Assembly (NCBI GenBank): GCA_903959905.1
Contig: CAJBYO010000005.1
Location: 274,674-338,673 of the forward strand
DNA: 64,000 bases
Source of the DNA: an uncultured Bacteroidales bacterium
GTDB lineage: Bacteria; Bacteroidota; Bacteroidia; Bacteroidales; FEN-979
Direction of reading: 5' to 3'
In this document: positions 6,851-15,989 of the stretch, one piece after another
How positions within the stretch are numbered: the first letter of the stretch is position 1
How the letters are laid out: the number at the start of each line of letters is the position of its first letter
The notes under the pieces: model-generated
What the model saw: the letters and a program-made list of their open reading frames with translations, nothing else
Databases searched by the model: none
Told to the model about the DNA's origin: nothing
Translations under genes and position numbers: made by a program

Positions 6851-9093
6851 GCTTTGCCCTCCTTCTCCGGATTTTCAGTGATGAATGTGACGAAATTCCC
6901 CCGCATGCCGGTTCCGCCCATCACCGGGTCAAGCAATACTTTGGTGATCAGGGCTGAATCGCTCACCCCTTTGCCAAAGGCGCGCGAGAGTTGCTTGCCG
7001 GTATGGCCGAATCCATGAACGATATACACCGAATCCCAGCGGATCCGTTCGGTGATCCTTACCTTTGCCCCGAAACCGGTCACAGCGCCATCCTGGTTTT
7101 TAAGCCACACCTCCTGGCCGTCTATCAGCTGCCAGTTGGCAGCCACTTTTGGGTTGACCCACACCAGGTTCTCAGGCATAATGGCTGCCAGGTTCGGGTT
7201 GTTTGATGTACGGCTGAAGGTATGTGACTGTGTTCTGCCATAAATCAGGCGGTAGAACCCTTCGGGCGGCTCTTCATGGGCTGTGTAGCGTGGCAGCGGA
7301 TCAAAGCCGGCCTGCTCCAGCTGCGTCGAATAGAGTTCAATCTTTCCTGAAGGAGTATCAAAAACAGGCGGATTTTCGGCAGAAAAATAGAGATCACCGG
7401 AAGTGCGCTCATACTTTTTAACACCGATTTTTTTCATCTCCGCCAATGACGATCCCATCCGGTTTAGTTTGTAGTCAAGGAATTCCTCAAAGGTTTTCCA
7501 TGCAAAATATTTTCCCAGTCCCATCTTTGTGGCGAGTTCCTTCGCAATCCACCAGTCGGGCTTGGTATCGTATTTGGGTTCTGTAGCGGGCATGCGCAGG
7601 GCAATCACAGGTTCCCGGTTGTGATCGTTCCGCAGAACATCGTACCGTTCAAGGTAGGTGCATTCAGGGAGGATCACATCCGCCCAGCCTGTAATTTCCA
7701 TGGGCATGGTGTCAATGACAACAAGCAGTTCAAGTTGCTGGATGGCTTCAAGCGTTTTGCGTGTGTCGGGCATGGTCATATTCAGGTTGCTGCCATTGAC
7801 GATCCATCCACGGTATTGAAAATCGGGGAGGTTACCTTTGATTGAGCCATCAACAATAGCATTGGCAAGGGGAAGTTCTGCAAACGGGTACTGTCCGCCC
7901 AGGATGTCGCGCCACGATTTATTCACCGGCGGGAATGGCGGGTGCGGGTATTCAGGAATTTCTTTTAATTCAGGAAGATAAAAACCTCCTCTGCGGCCCC
8001 AGGAGCCGAGCAATGCATTCAGCATGGCAATGGCCCGTGATCGCTGTGTATCATCGCCGTACCAGGTAACATGCCTTCCAGGGTGGATAATGACAGCCGG
8101 GGAGGCGCTGGCCATCTCCTTTGCCGTATCCCGGATCATATTGGGATCAAGGGTGGTGATTCCGTAGGCCCATTCAGGAGTGAACGGCTGGATGTACTCT
8201 TTCAGCTTGTCGAAGCCGGTGGTATATTTTTCAACGTAATCCTTGTCATACCACTCATTGGTAATGATTACATTCATCCAGGCCAGTAGCAGGGCAATGT
8301 CGGTGGAGGGTTTGATGGGCAGCCAGTATCTCGATTTACTCGCAACGGTTGAAAACCTCGGATCCACGGTAATGATGGCGGCACCACGGTCGATGGCATC
8401 CGCCAGTTCCTGAACCTGTGTGTTGTGCATGTTCTCACCGAGGTGACTGCCGATCAGCACCAGGCAACGTGTATCCCTGATGTCGGTAGGTTCGGGAGAT
8501 TCAAGCCCAGCACCAAATGTGAGGCCGAACGCCACCTCGCGAGGGCCTTTGCACTGTGCGTACGACGGGCCGGCAACGGAATCGGATCCGTACGCCTTCA
8601 TCAGTGTGGTCAGCAGTTTCCCGCCAGAACCGTGGGTGATGAGGGCAACTGTTTCAGGTCCGTATTTTTTACCGATGAAATCAAGTTTCTTTGCAACAAA
8701 ATCAAGCGCTTCGTCCCAGCTTGCACGCTTAAATTCCTCTTTACCCTTCGGGCCAGTCCTGATCAAAGGTGTTTTCAGGCGGTCCTGGTCATGGTACATG
8801 CCAACGCCACCTGTCCCGCGTGGGCACAGCCGGCCGTTGCAATGGGGGTCATTTTCGTTGCCGATAATTTTCCAGATCTCGCCCTGGTCATTTTTATACA
8901 CCCAGCCTGCACACTTCCAGAAACATATTTCGCAGTAGGTAGGGGTTCGCACGTAACGCGACTCATCAGGATGGGTGTTGCCCGTGAGCCGGTCAATCAG
9001 TGAGGTCTCTTTTCCCCCTCCGAGCCCGATGGTTCCAAGCATTGCTCCACCGGCGCTGAGTGAGGAGATGCGGATAAAGTTTCGTCGGTTCAT
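6847..9093 (-). CDS. Molybdopterin oxidoreductase catalytic subunit, PsrA/PhsA (polysulfide/thiosulfate reductase) type
   Basis: 748 aa from the ATG at 9093. That start puts a Tat signal (RRNFIRISSL at residues 3-12, then a hydrophobic stretch) at the N-terminus; the frame continues upstream only through 8-bp repeats. The 4Fe-4S site is C54, C57, C61 and C85. The molybdenum ligand is probably C181 in SYAQCKGPREVA, the cysteine type of PsrA/PhsA/NapA. The C-terminal molybdopterin-dinucleotide domain is present (YGRTQSHTFSRT; HGFGHTGKQL). It should reduce polysulfide or thiosulfate (tetrathionate or arsenate are alternatives) in the periplasm. YeeE/YedE and rhodanese neighbours favour a sulfur substrate. 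Confidence 0.9.
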   Translation of the reverse strand: MNRRNFIRISSLSAGGAMLGTIGLGGGKETSLIDRLTGNTHPDESRYVRTPTYCEICFWKCAGWVYKNDQGEIWKIIGNENDPHCNGRLCPRGTGGVGMYHDQDRLKTPLIRTGPKGKEEFKRASWDEALDFVAKKLDFIGKKYGPETVALITHGSGGKLLTTLMKAYGSDSVAGPSYAQCKGPREVAFGLTFGAGLESPEPTDIRDTRCLVLIGSHLGENMHNTQVQELADAIDRGAAIITVDPRFSTVASKSRYWLPIKPSTDIALLLAWMNVIITNEWYDKDYVEKYTTGFDKLKEYIQPFTPEWAYGITTLDPNMIRDTAKEMASASPAVIIHPGRHVTWYGDDTQRSRAIAMLNALLGSWGRRGGFYLPELKEIPEYPHPPFPPVNKSWRDILGGQYPFAELPLANAIVDGSIKGNLPDFQYRGWIVNGSNLNMTMPDTRKTLEAIQQLELLVVIDTMPMEITGWADVILPECTYLERYDVLRNDHNREPVIALRMPATEPKYDTKPDWWIAKELATKMGLGKYFAWKTFEEFLDYKLNRMGSSLAEMKKIGVKKYERTSGDLYFSAENPPVFDTPSGKIELYSTQLEQAGFDPLPRYTAHEEPPEGFYRLIYGRTQSHTFSRTSNNPNLAAIMPENLVWVNPKVAANWQLIDGQEVWLKNQDGAVTGFGAKVRITERIRWDSVYIVHGFGHTGKQLSRAFGKGVSDSALITKVLLDPVMGGTGMRGNFVTFITENPEKEGKA

Positions 9094-9110
9094 GTGGTGT
9101 TGGTTTGGTA

Positions 9111-9308
9111 AGTGGTGGACAAGCGGACAAGCGGACAAGCGGACAAGCGGACAAGCGGACAAGCGGACAAGCGGACAAGCGGACGGGCGGACTGGCGGAC
9201 TGGCGGACTGGCGGTCGAGTGAACGGGTGAACAGGTGAGCAGGTTAGCAGGTGAGCAGCCGGGATTATATGTTCACCCGTCCGCCTGTCCGCTTGTCCGC
9301 CTGTTCAC
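9111..9308. repeat. 8-bp tandem repeat (GACAAGCG) with downstream inverted copies
   Basis: About nine perfect head-to-tail copies of an 8-bp unit run from 9112 to 9182 and grade into GGCGGACT copies. Reverse-complement phrases (CCGCCTGTCCGCTTGTCC) at 9278-9305 could pair with the array. Related phrases recur at 20800-20855. Confidence 0.9.
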
Positions 9309-9369
9309 TTTTTTCAAATACACTAATCTACTTTCATCCATATATCAAATATGCATAATTTTTAATTGT

Positions 9370-9377
9370 TAGATTTG
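9370..9377 (+). promoter_or_regulatory. Candidate promoter -7 element (TAGATTTG) for modE
   Basis: Exact TAnnTTTG match, 24 nt before the modE ATG in an AT-rich stretch. No clear TTG -33 element at ideal spacing was found. Confidence 0.45.
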
Positions 9378-9401
9378 TAAAAATATCAGGCACGGTAATC
9401 C

Positions 9402-9740
9402 ATGAAAAAGAAAAAAACAGAGGTTGCAGGGAGGTTGTGGGTTGAGATTGACGGGGAAAACTTCCTGGGATCGGGTAGGGTTGAACTCCTGGAGAAAATT
9501 GAAATGCACGGGTCTCTAAGGAAGGCAGCTATTTCCATGGGACTGTCATACCGTAAGGCATACTATGCTGTTCGCTCGATGAATGACCTTGCACCTGACC
9601 CGCTGGTTGAATTGCACCAGGGAGGAAAGGGGGGAGGCTGTGCAAAGTTGACATCGTCAGGACGAAAATACGTGCTCAGATACCGGGAAATATCACAGGA
9701 GTTTGTGATATTTCTGACACGACAATCTGATGTTTTTTAG
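9402..9740 (+). CDS. ModE-type winged-helix regulator (DNA-binding domain only)
   Basis: 112 aa. The ModE N-terminal HTH is recognisable: LLEKIEMHGSLRKAAISMGL, then SYRKAYYAVRSMN, and the wing GGKGGGCAKLTSSGRKY. Full ModE carries molybdate-binding MOP domains; here the protein ends after the winged helix, so molybdate sensing is not evident. Such short forms are common and often regulate molybdoenzyme or cofactor genes. It is divergent from the molybdoenzyme operon and followed by the TauE/SafE and MobB-like genes. Controlling either side is a reasonable inference. Confidence 0.85.
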   Translation: MKKKKTEVAGRLWVEIDGENFLGSGRVELLEKIEMHGSLRKAAISMGLSYRKAYYAVRSMNDLAPDPLVELHQGGKGGGCAKLTSSGRKYVLRYREISQEFVIFLTRQSDVF

Positions 9741-9793
9741 TGCAATTTTTTATTACTTTCGTAACGTTATTCATCAACAGGAATAACGCTTTG

Positions 9794-10528
9794 ATGATGG
9801 ATATTCCCCTGCTGTTTTTTCTTTCCCTGCTGATTGTTTCATTCATGTATTCCATGGTGGGGCATGGCGGTGCCAGCGGGTACCTTGCCGTGATGTCCAT
9901 ATTTGCCGTCAGCACGGTATATTTCAGGAGTTCTGCCCTGATCCTGAACCTCTTTGTAGCCGGGATCGCCTTTGCCAATTTCCGGAACGGTTATTCCATC
10001 CGCTGGCGCCTGTTCCTGCCTTTCCTCGTTCCCGCCATACCAATGGCTTTTCTTGGGGCGCTGGTCCATATTGATCCGCGTACTTACAAAATCATCCTTG
10101 GCATCATGCTTTTGGCTGCACTGATGCGGCTGTTGTATCGGCCATCGCGCGAATATGAGATAAATCCTGCACCGGGAATTTTCATCTCTGTGGTCATCGG
10201 TTCCATCCTGGGCCTGCTTTCCGGCATGATCGGGATCGGCGGCGGGATCCTTCTCAGCCCGATATTTATCCTGATGAAATGGTCGCAGGTGAAAGAAACG
10301 GGGGTATACTCCTCCCTGTTTATTTTGTGCAACTCCCTGGCCGGGTTGATTGGTTTACGGATCAGCGGGATTATGCTACCGCCCCATTTTTACTACTGGA
10401 TACTGATTGTTGTTGGCGGCGGGCTGATCGGGTCTATGAGCGCAACAAAATTTCTCCCGGTCCGGTATTTCAAAATTTCCCTGGCGATTGTACTGCTTTT
10501 TGCCTGTTTTAAATTGCTTATTCCGTGA
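9794..10528 (+). CDS. TauE/SafE family sulfite/anion exporter
   Basis: About 244 aa from the ATG at 9794; a second ATG follows directly, and a GTG at 9740 overlapping the modE stop is less likely. It has about seven to eight membrane segments and the family's paired motif GMVGHGGASG-like (SMVGHGGASGYLAVM) and GMIGIGGGILLSPI in the second half. The family exports sulfite, sulfoacetate or similar anions. Beside a sulfur-respiration operon, sulfite or sulfide-derived anion efflux is plausible. Inner membrane. The next gene follows after 13 bp. Confidence 0.85.
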   Translation: MMDIPLLFFLSLLIVSFMYSMVGHGGASGYLAVMSIFAVSTVYFRSSALILNLFVAGIAFANFRNGYSIRWRLFLPFLVPAIPMAFLGALVHIDPRTYKIILGIMLLAALMRLLYRPSREYEINPAPGIFISVVIGSILGLLSGMIGIGGGILLSPIFILMKWSQVKETGVYSSLFILCNSLAGLIGLRISGIMLPPHFYYWILIVVGGGLIGSMSATKFLPVRYFKISLAIVLLFACFKLLIP

Positions 10529-10541
10529 TCGTATTACACTG

Positions 10542-11132
10542 ATGCACCGCCAGTCATTCCCAAACTTCATCATCATCTCCGGTTCCGGAAGAAATGTTGG
10601 CAAGACCTGGCTTGCTGCCGCTTTGATCCGTCAGTTTTCCGTGGAGTTTCCGGTTGTTGCCCTGAAAATATCACCGCATGTTCATGATTCCTCCGGCAGT
10701 GCTGAACTCATTGCAGATACTGGCGGGTCAAGGATTTTCAGGGAGATACTGCCGAACCTTAAAAACAGCGGGAGATTCCTGGAGGCGGGGGCAGCGGAAT
10801 CCTATTTCATGGAGACCGACGACGCGCATCTGCCGGAAGCGTTTCAGATCTTCCTGAACAAATGTAATCGCCTGAAATATCCTGTGATTTGCGAATCGGG
10901 GGCATTGACCAGGCTGGTTAAACCCGGGATTTCATTTTTCATTCTTCGCGAATCAGAGAATCTTCCGGCGCATAAAGCAGAAATCATGAGACTGGCGGAT
11001 GTGGTGTTGCCGGCACAAATATTTTTTCCACCTGCGATTATCGATATGGTAAACTTTACCGGGAACAGTTGGAGTTGGAGTACCCCTGGGGAAAGTGTTT
11101 CTCCAGAACCTCCTCCAGCATGGCCGGTGTGA
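10542..11132 (+). CDS. P-loop NTPase, MobB-like
   Basis: 196 aa from the ATG at 10542. A Walker A motif SGSGRNVGKT lies at residues 13-22, followed by LAAALIRQF and VVALKISPH, like the MobB layout (P-loop, then a K-x-SxHxHD-type strand). CESGALTRLVKPGISFF is a Walker B/switch-like region. MobB binds GTP in guanine-dinucleotide maturation of molybdopterin, which fits the location. The last ~25 residues (SWSWSTPGES...) overlap the convergent receiver gene by 77 bp and look unconserved, so the functional protein may end earlier. MobB is the best reading, but another small GTP/ATP-binding cofactor enzyme is possible. Confidence 0.65.
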   Translation: MHRQSFPNFIIISGSGRNVGKTWLAAALIRQFSVEFPVVALKISPHVHDSSGSAELIADTGGSRIFREILPNLKNSGRFLEAGAAESYFMETDDAHLPEAFQIFLNKCNRLKYPVICESGALTRLVKPGISFFILRESENLPAHKAEIMRLADVVLPAQIFFPPAIIDMVNFTGNSWSWSTPGESVSPEPPPAWPV

Positions 11133-11508
11133 GTGGTTTGAACCTGAAACGGTCTACGCCGAGTTTGCTGTGCGCTTTCGCCTTGTCGGCAGGGTTTGAT
11201 GATGTGGTGAGTATGATGATGACAACCCCCGACTTATCGCCTGTTTCCAGCTTCTCATATTCATCAAGAAACTCCCAACCATCCATCACCGGCATGTTGA
11301 TGTCAAGGAAAATGATATCGGGCAGTGGGGCTGGATTTTCAGCAACCCCCGGTTTCACGAGTGAAGCAAGAAAGTTAATAGCTTCCTGTCCGTTTTCAAC
11401 AATTTCTATCCGTTCTGTTATCCCTGCTTTTTCAAGGACCCGCCGGTGGAGAAAATTATCCGAATCATTGTCATCCACGAGCAACACGCAGTTGAGTTTT
11501 TTCTTCAT
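11056..11508 (-). CDS. Single-domain response regulator (receiver only)
   Basis: 150 aa, one receiver domain with an insertion before the phosphorylation strand. The acidic pair is D12-D13 (LLVDDNDSD), the phosphoacceptor D69 (IIFLDINMPVMDG), the switch T101/T102, and the lysine K124 in FKPL. There is no output domain, so it works by protein contact, as CheY- or Rcp1-like proteins do. The IVENGQEAINFL segment and the loop length resemble Rcp1-type receivers. No kinase is adjacent. It overlaps the end of the convergent MobB-like gene. Confidence 0.9.
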   Translation of the reverse strand: MKKKLNCVLLVDDNDSDNFLHRRVLEKAGITERIEIVENGQEAINFLASLVKPGVAENPAPLPDIIFLDINMPVMDGWEFLDEYEKLETGDKSGVVIIILTTSSNPADKAKAHSKLGVDRFRFKPLTPAMLEEVLEKHFPQGYSNSNCSR

Positions 11509-11587
11509 GAAACCTGGATTTTTGGGATGGTAAAAAAAAATGTACCGTGCAAGGGGTTTGGCATGGTAAAATTATGCATCTGATTTT

Positions 11588-11595
11588 CAAAGATA
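11588..11595 (-). promoter_or_regulatory. Candidate promoter -7 element (TATCTTTG) for the receiver gene
   Basis: Reverse-strand TATCTTTG, 80 nt before the ATG at 11508, with TTG-type triplets 15 and 22 nt further upstream. It matches the Bacteroidota consensus. Confidence 0.5.
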
Positions 11596-11783
11596 AAAGT
11601 TTTTGTTTGCCAAATAACAACAGGCCTGTAAAAAAAATTGTTAAAAAATGCGGTATTGCTGTCTTACGAATTTCCAACCGGATAACTTACCGCCGCGAGC
11701 CACGAATGGTAAAAAGCGATATGGAACACAGATACCACTGATACGAGAGATCAACGTCGTAATTTTAGTATCTTTACACAGTG

Positions 11784-14700
11784 ATGAGGATGAAATTACC
11801 TGACAGATTTATCTCATGCCGTTTGTATCTGATACTGGCTCTTTCATTCACGTTGTCGTCGCACGTCTTCTCCCAGGTAACGATCGTTCCGGGTACCAAT
11901 ATTTCCCTTACTCCGCTGCAATTTGTTGAAACGTACCTCGTAGGTACCGGGGTGACTGTGTCGAATGCCATGTATAACGGTTCTGCATCCCCGTTAAATG
12001 TGCTGAGGTCTCCCTCTAACACAAAGGATCAGATCGGGAACTTTACCGCCTCGGGTGCCGCATTGCAGTCACTGGGGCTTGCCGGTGGCATTATGCTGTC
12101 AAGCGGTAAAGTGCAGCATGCCAGCAAGGCAGTTTTGCCCGGCGGACTGGCAAATTTCACCTCCAATTCAGGGAGCGATCCCGACCTTACCCAGCTGGCA
12201 GGAATTGGTTCTGAAGACAAGTCAATCCTGGAGTTTGACTTTGTGCCGCTCACAGATGTAGTCAGTTTCCGCTATGTTTTTGCATCGGAGGAATTCGATG
12301 CCTATTGCTACCAGTTCAATGATGCTTTCGGATTTTTCATCAACGGGCCAGGCATCCCCCCGGGGCCATACGGAGGGGCCCAGAACATAGCCTATTTGCC
12401 AGAAACTATACAAACCGTTACCATCAACAACATCTGCGTCTCCGACAGCGGTTCCCTCAGCGGGGTATATTCGTGGTGGAATGGCGACGGGCCGGTATTC
12501 AACTACAACAGGTTCACCCATGTTTACACGGCCAGCATTGGTGTGGTCTGCTCGCAAACCTATCATCTTAAACTTGCAGTAGGAGATGCCTTTGACAAGC
12601 AGTTTGACACGGGCATTTTCCTTGAGCAAAACAGTTTTTCCAGCAACAATTTTACTGGCTCAGCCTCATTCTCCAATCCGCTCACCGGGCAGAACCTGGT
12701 GGAGGGGTGCAGCAATGCGGAGCTGGTATATGAGATTCCTGCAGCAAGGTCAACTGATCTGACGATTGCGCTGAATATAAACGGTTCTGGCACTGCAGCA
12801 CAGGCCGACATACTGCCAAACCCGTTTCCGACAACAGTAGTGATTCCGGCCGGCCAGTTACAATCTGCACCGATTTCCATCGTTGCCGTGGCGGATGGAT
12901 TGCCCGAGCCTGCAGAGAACCTTGTCATTGATGCCTCAACCACCGTTTGCAGCATAACCAACCTGGTTACCCATAATTTCCATGTCAATAACTACGACCC
13001 GTTTTCCGTCAGCCTGAATAATGTATCGGTTTGCCTCGGGATGCCGGTTAGCTTGAATGCCGTTGTTTCCGGCGGACAACCTTTCCTGCCGGGTAATGAT
13101 TTTCATTATACCTGGAGCAACGGTGAAACAACATCCTCCCTGGTTTTACTGCTTCCTGCAGGGCAAAGTACGTATACGGTAACGGTAACAGATGCCTGCG
13201 GACAGGTTGTCATCCAACAGGCCACTGTTGATGTGTTGACAAACCCGGGTCCCGCCGGGACACTTGCCGGCATTTCGTCTGTTTGCACGCCGGCGACAGG
13301 CCTGACCTACAATGTACCGGTCATACCGGGGGCCGTAAGTTACCTCTGGACGCTGCCCGCAGGGGCCGTCATCACATCCGGCAACAACACAAATTCCATT
13401 ACGGTGGATTTCACCGCGGCGGCCGTCAGCGGGAACATCAGTGTTAAGGGACACAGCGACGCCTGCGGGGATGGAACGGAATCGAGCATGTTGCTTACTT
13501 TTAATGCGTCTCCGGAACCTGCCGGCCCCATCAGCGGCACCAGTGTCATATGCCAGGGAGCACCAGCCACCACCTTTTCTGTGGCGCCGCTTCTCCTTGC
13601 CACCGATTATGACTGGACGGTACCGGCCGGTGTCACCATCGTTTCCGGTGCGGGAACAAAGCTCATCAGTTGCCTGTTTACCGTGTCGGCGGTTTCAGGC
13701 AATATCACCGTTCGCGGACACAATGCTGACTGCGGATATGGTGCATCCTCCTCATTGTTTATCACCGTTAATCAATTGCCCGGAGATGCAGGCCAGATCT
13801 CAGGCCCACCCGTTATCTGCACTCCTGCCGGCGGACAGGCCTATGCTGTTCCGTTAATTTCCGGGGCAACGAGTTACCTGTGGACACTGCCAGCCGGGGT
13901 TTCTGTCGCTTCAGGAAACAATACAAATGCCATCACCGCCGATTTCACTACTGCCGCTGTTTCAGGAAATATGCGTGTTCGCGGGCACAGCAATGATTGC
14001 GGCGACGGAGCCGAATCATTTCTGCCGCTGACCATTAACCCTGCACCAGAATCAGCCGGGAACATTAGCGGCCCCGCTGCTGTTTGCCAGGGGGCCGGAA
14101 CTGTTTCATATTCCATCGATGCGCTTGACTTTACCACGGATTATGACTGGATTGTGCCGCCGGGTGTTACAATCGTATCCGGTGCCGGAACCAGCTTGAT
14201 TTCCTGTCAGATCACACCGTTGGCTGTTTCCGGAACAATATCTGTCCGTGGGCACAATCCTGATTGTGGCGATGGTTCTGCTTCCTCATTGCCTGTTACA
14301 GTAAATTCCTCACCCGGAGATGCAGGCCCTGTTACCGGACCACAGGATATCTGCACACCAGCCGCCGCGCTGACCTATTCAGTTCCGGTCATTCCCGGCG
14401 CCGACAGCTATATCTGGACCATGCCACCAGGCGTCTCCATAACATCGGGAATCAACACAAATACGATCACTGTTGATATTGGAACATCTGCCTCTTCAGG
14501 GAATATCTCTGTAAAGGGGCACAGTATCTTCTGCGGCGACGGTGCCGAAGCCCTGCTTCCACTCACCATCAACCCATCTCCCTCGCCGGCCGGGACGATC
14601 AGCGGTGCGGCATCGGTTTGCCAGGGGCAGGCCACCGTTGTTTATTCCATTGTCCCGCTTAATTTTACCACCGATTACGACTGGACAGTGCCACCCGGTG

Positions 14701-15989
14701 TGGCGATCATTTCCGGTGCAGGAACCAGCGCAATCACGTGCCAGTTCACAACCACGGCGGTTTCAGGAAACATCACCGTTCGCGGGCACAATGCAGCATG
14801 CGGTTACGGATTGGCAGCGACCTTACCGGTGACTGTTGTTCCGCTTCCCGGGGATGCGGGTACGATTGCCAGTGCCAGCGGAGCGGAGGTTTGCCAGGGT
14901 GAAACCGGTGTGGGCTATGTCATCAGCTCCATTCCAAACGCGACAGATTATATCTGGACATATACCGGCACCGGTGCCGCACTCACCAATAACGGAACCA
15001 GCCTGATCGTTGATTTTTCTTCCTCGGCGACCTCCGGAATGCTTTTAGTTAAAGGACATAACCCATGTGGCGACGGGGTTCAGTCACCGCTTTTCCCCAT
15101 TACGGTTAAAGCAAAGCCTGAAGTAATATATTCAGCATGTCACACAATTAAAACGACTAAGAACGGCCGCCCGATTATTCTTAAAGGAGGCAGCCCGACG
15201 GGAAGCGGAGGAGTTTATAGCGGAACAGGCGTATTCATGATGTCACCGGGACAGTATGTTTTTGATCCGTCAGCCAGCGCCGTAATTGGTGGGACTGCCA
15301 CAGCCGGCTCAAACAACCCGGTTACCTACAACTACACGAATTCACAGGGTTGTTCCGGGCAGCAATCAACATCAATCGCAGTATTTCAGTCTAATGAAAA
15401 TGATCCCTGCCCCGGGATGCTGACAGATCACCGCGACGGAAAGACGTACCCGACATTTTTAGCCGGTTCGGGAGCAAACCTTCGATGCTGGATGGCTGCC
15501 AATCTTGATCATGGCACATATACCGACCATTCGGCCCCTCAAACAGATAACTGTGCCGCCGAAAAGTACTGTGAAAACAACCAGGCCACACAATGCGGCA
15601 TATATGGAGGCAATTACCAGTGGGGCGAGGTCATTGCATACAATGGAAGCGCTACTTTTCAGGATATTTGCCCCGCCGGATGGCATTTAGCAACCTCTTC
15701 TGAATGGGATCAACTCATTACAGGATCGCTTGGAAATGGTATTGCCGGAAGCACGTTAAAAGATATGCAGGCTGCAACCGGTTTTCACGGGCTCACCGGG
15801 GGCATCAGTTATCTTAACTCCCTATGGGCATTTACTTCAGGCACCATCACAGCCACCATGTTCTGGACCTCCGACGCACTGGCAGACGGTCGCGCTGTTG
15901 CACGGGGGTTGAACTCCATCAACCCGAGTGTTTCATCGTATCCGTCGTCCCGTGCCAATGCATTTTCGGTGCGGTGTGTGAGAAACTGA
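11784..15989 (+). CDS. Large surface protein: choice-of-anchor L domain, seven PKD-like modules, FISUMP C-terminal domain
   Basis: About 1401 aa from the ATG at 11784; GTG at 11781 and ATG at 11790 are alternatives. A signal peptide ends near SSHVFSQ. The choice-of-anchor L domain (~30-290) shows YVFASEEFDAYCYQFNDAFGFFINGP. Then come seven PKD-like modules of about 89 residues, each with C-x-PA/C-QG, a DY-x-W-x-(M/L/V)P core and GH(N/S)xxCG. They form three A-B dimers plus one extra. The C-terminus (~1210-1401) is a FISUMP domain (YPTFLAGSGANLRCWMAANL; CPAGWHLATSSEWDQL; AFSVRCVRN end). It has no T9SS type A tail, so its export or anchoring route is unclear. It is likely an extracellular adhesin or matrix protein. 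Confidence 0.85.
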   Translation: MRMKLPDRFISCRLYLILALSFTLSSHVFSQVTIVPGTNISLTPLQFVETYLVGTGVTVSNAMYNGSASPLNVLRSPSNTKDQIGNFTASGAALQSLGLAGGIMLSSGKVQHASKAVLPGGLANFTSNSGSDPDLTQLAGIGSEDKSILEFDFVPLTDVVSFRYVFASEEFDAYCYQFNDAFGFFINGPGIPPGPYGGAQNIAYLPETIQTVTINNICVSDSGSLSGVYSWWNGDGPVFNYNRFTHVYTASIGVVCSQTYHLKLAVGDAFDKQFDTGIFLEQNSFSSNNFTGSASFSNPLTGQNLVEGCSNAELVYEIPAARSTDLTIALNINGSGTAAQADILPNPFPTTVVIPAGQLQSAPISIVAVADGLPEPAENLVIDASTTVCSITNLVTHNFHVNNYDPFSVSLNNVSVCLGMPVSLNAVVSGGQPFLPGNDFHYTWSNGETTSSLVLLLPAGQSTYTVTVTDACGQVVIQQATVDVLTNPGPAGTLAGISSVCTPATGLTYNVPVIPGAVSYLWTLPAGAVITSGNNTNSITVDFTAAAVSGNISVKGHSDACGDGTESSMLLTFNASPEPAGPISGTSVICQGAPATTFSVAPLLLATDYDWTVPAGVTIVSGAGTKLISCLFTVSAVSGNITVRGHNADCGYGASSSLFITVNQLPGDAGQISGPPVICTPAGGQAYAVPLISGATSYLWTLPAGVSVASGNNTNAITADFTTAAVSGNMRVRGHSNDCGDGAESFLPLTINPAPESAGNISGPAAVCQGAGTVSYSIDALDFTTDYDWIVPPGVTIVSGAGTSLISCQITPLAVSGTISVRGHNPDCGDGSASSLPVTVNSSPGDAGPVTGPQDICTPAAALTYSVPVIPGADSYIWTMPPGVSITSGINTNTITVDIGTSASSGNISVKGHSIFCGDGAEALLPLTINPSPSPAGTISGAASVCQGQATVVYSIVPLNFTTDYDWTVPPGVAIISGAGTSAITCQFTTTAVSGNITVRGHNAACGYGLAATLPVTVVPLPGDAGTIASASGAEVCQGETGVGYVISSIPNATDYIWTYTGTGAALTNNGTSLIVDFSSSATSGMLLVKGHNPCGDGVQSPLFPITVKAKPEVIYSACHTIKTTKNGRPIILKGGSPTGSGGVYSGTGVFMMSPGQYVFDPSASAVIGGTATAGSNNPVTYNYTNSQGCSGQQSTSIAVFQSNENDPCPGMLTDHRDGKTYPTFLAGSGANLRCWMAANLDHGTYTDHSAPQTDNCAAEKYCENNQATQCGIYGGNYQWGEVIAYNGSATFQDICPAGWHLATSSEWDQLITGSLGNGIAGSTLKDMQAATGFHGLTGGISYLNSLWAFTSGTITATMFWTSDALADGRAVARGLNSINPSVSSYPSSRANAFSVRCVRN
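13275..14870 (+). repeat. Three tandem 534-bp repeats inside the surface-protein gene
   Basis: Equivalent cysteine codons recur at exactly 534 bp: A-type at 13284, 13818 and 14352, and B-type at 13551, 14085 and 14619. Each 178-residue unit is an A+B pair of PKD-like modules. Identical spacing in three copies points to duplication of the dimer as a block. Confidence 0.85.

Larger units (their letters stand above)
9094..9401. other. Divergent intergenic region between the reductase operon and modE
   Basis: It holds the 8-bp repeat hairpin (9111-9308), a TTTTTT run at 9310 and an AT-rich stretch (9311-9380) with the modE -7 element. A minus-strand near-match to TAnnTTTG (TGTATTTG) lies near 9316, which would place the repeats in the leader of the reductase mRNA. 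ATATAT/ATATG half-sites near 9340-9352 loosely recall ModE sites but are too weak to call. Confidence 0.5.

Noticed and set aside
9093..9162. N-terminal extension of the molybdoenzyme (MSACPLVRLSACPLV...)
   Set aside because: It is translation of the 8-bp array; the Tat signal begins at the ATG at 9093.
9111..9200. Possible CRISPR array
   Set aside because: The unit is 8 bp with no spacers, and there are no cas genes nearby; it is a simple tandem repeat.
9316..9352. ModE operator
   Set aside because: Half-sites are only AT-rich fragments without the spaced TATATA palindrome.
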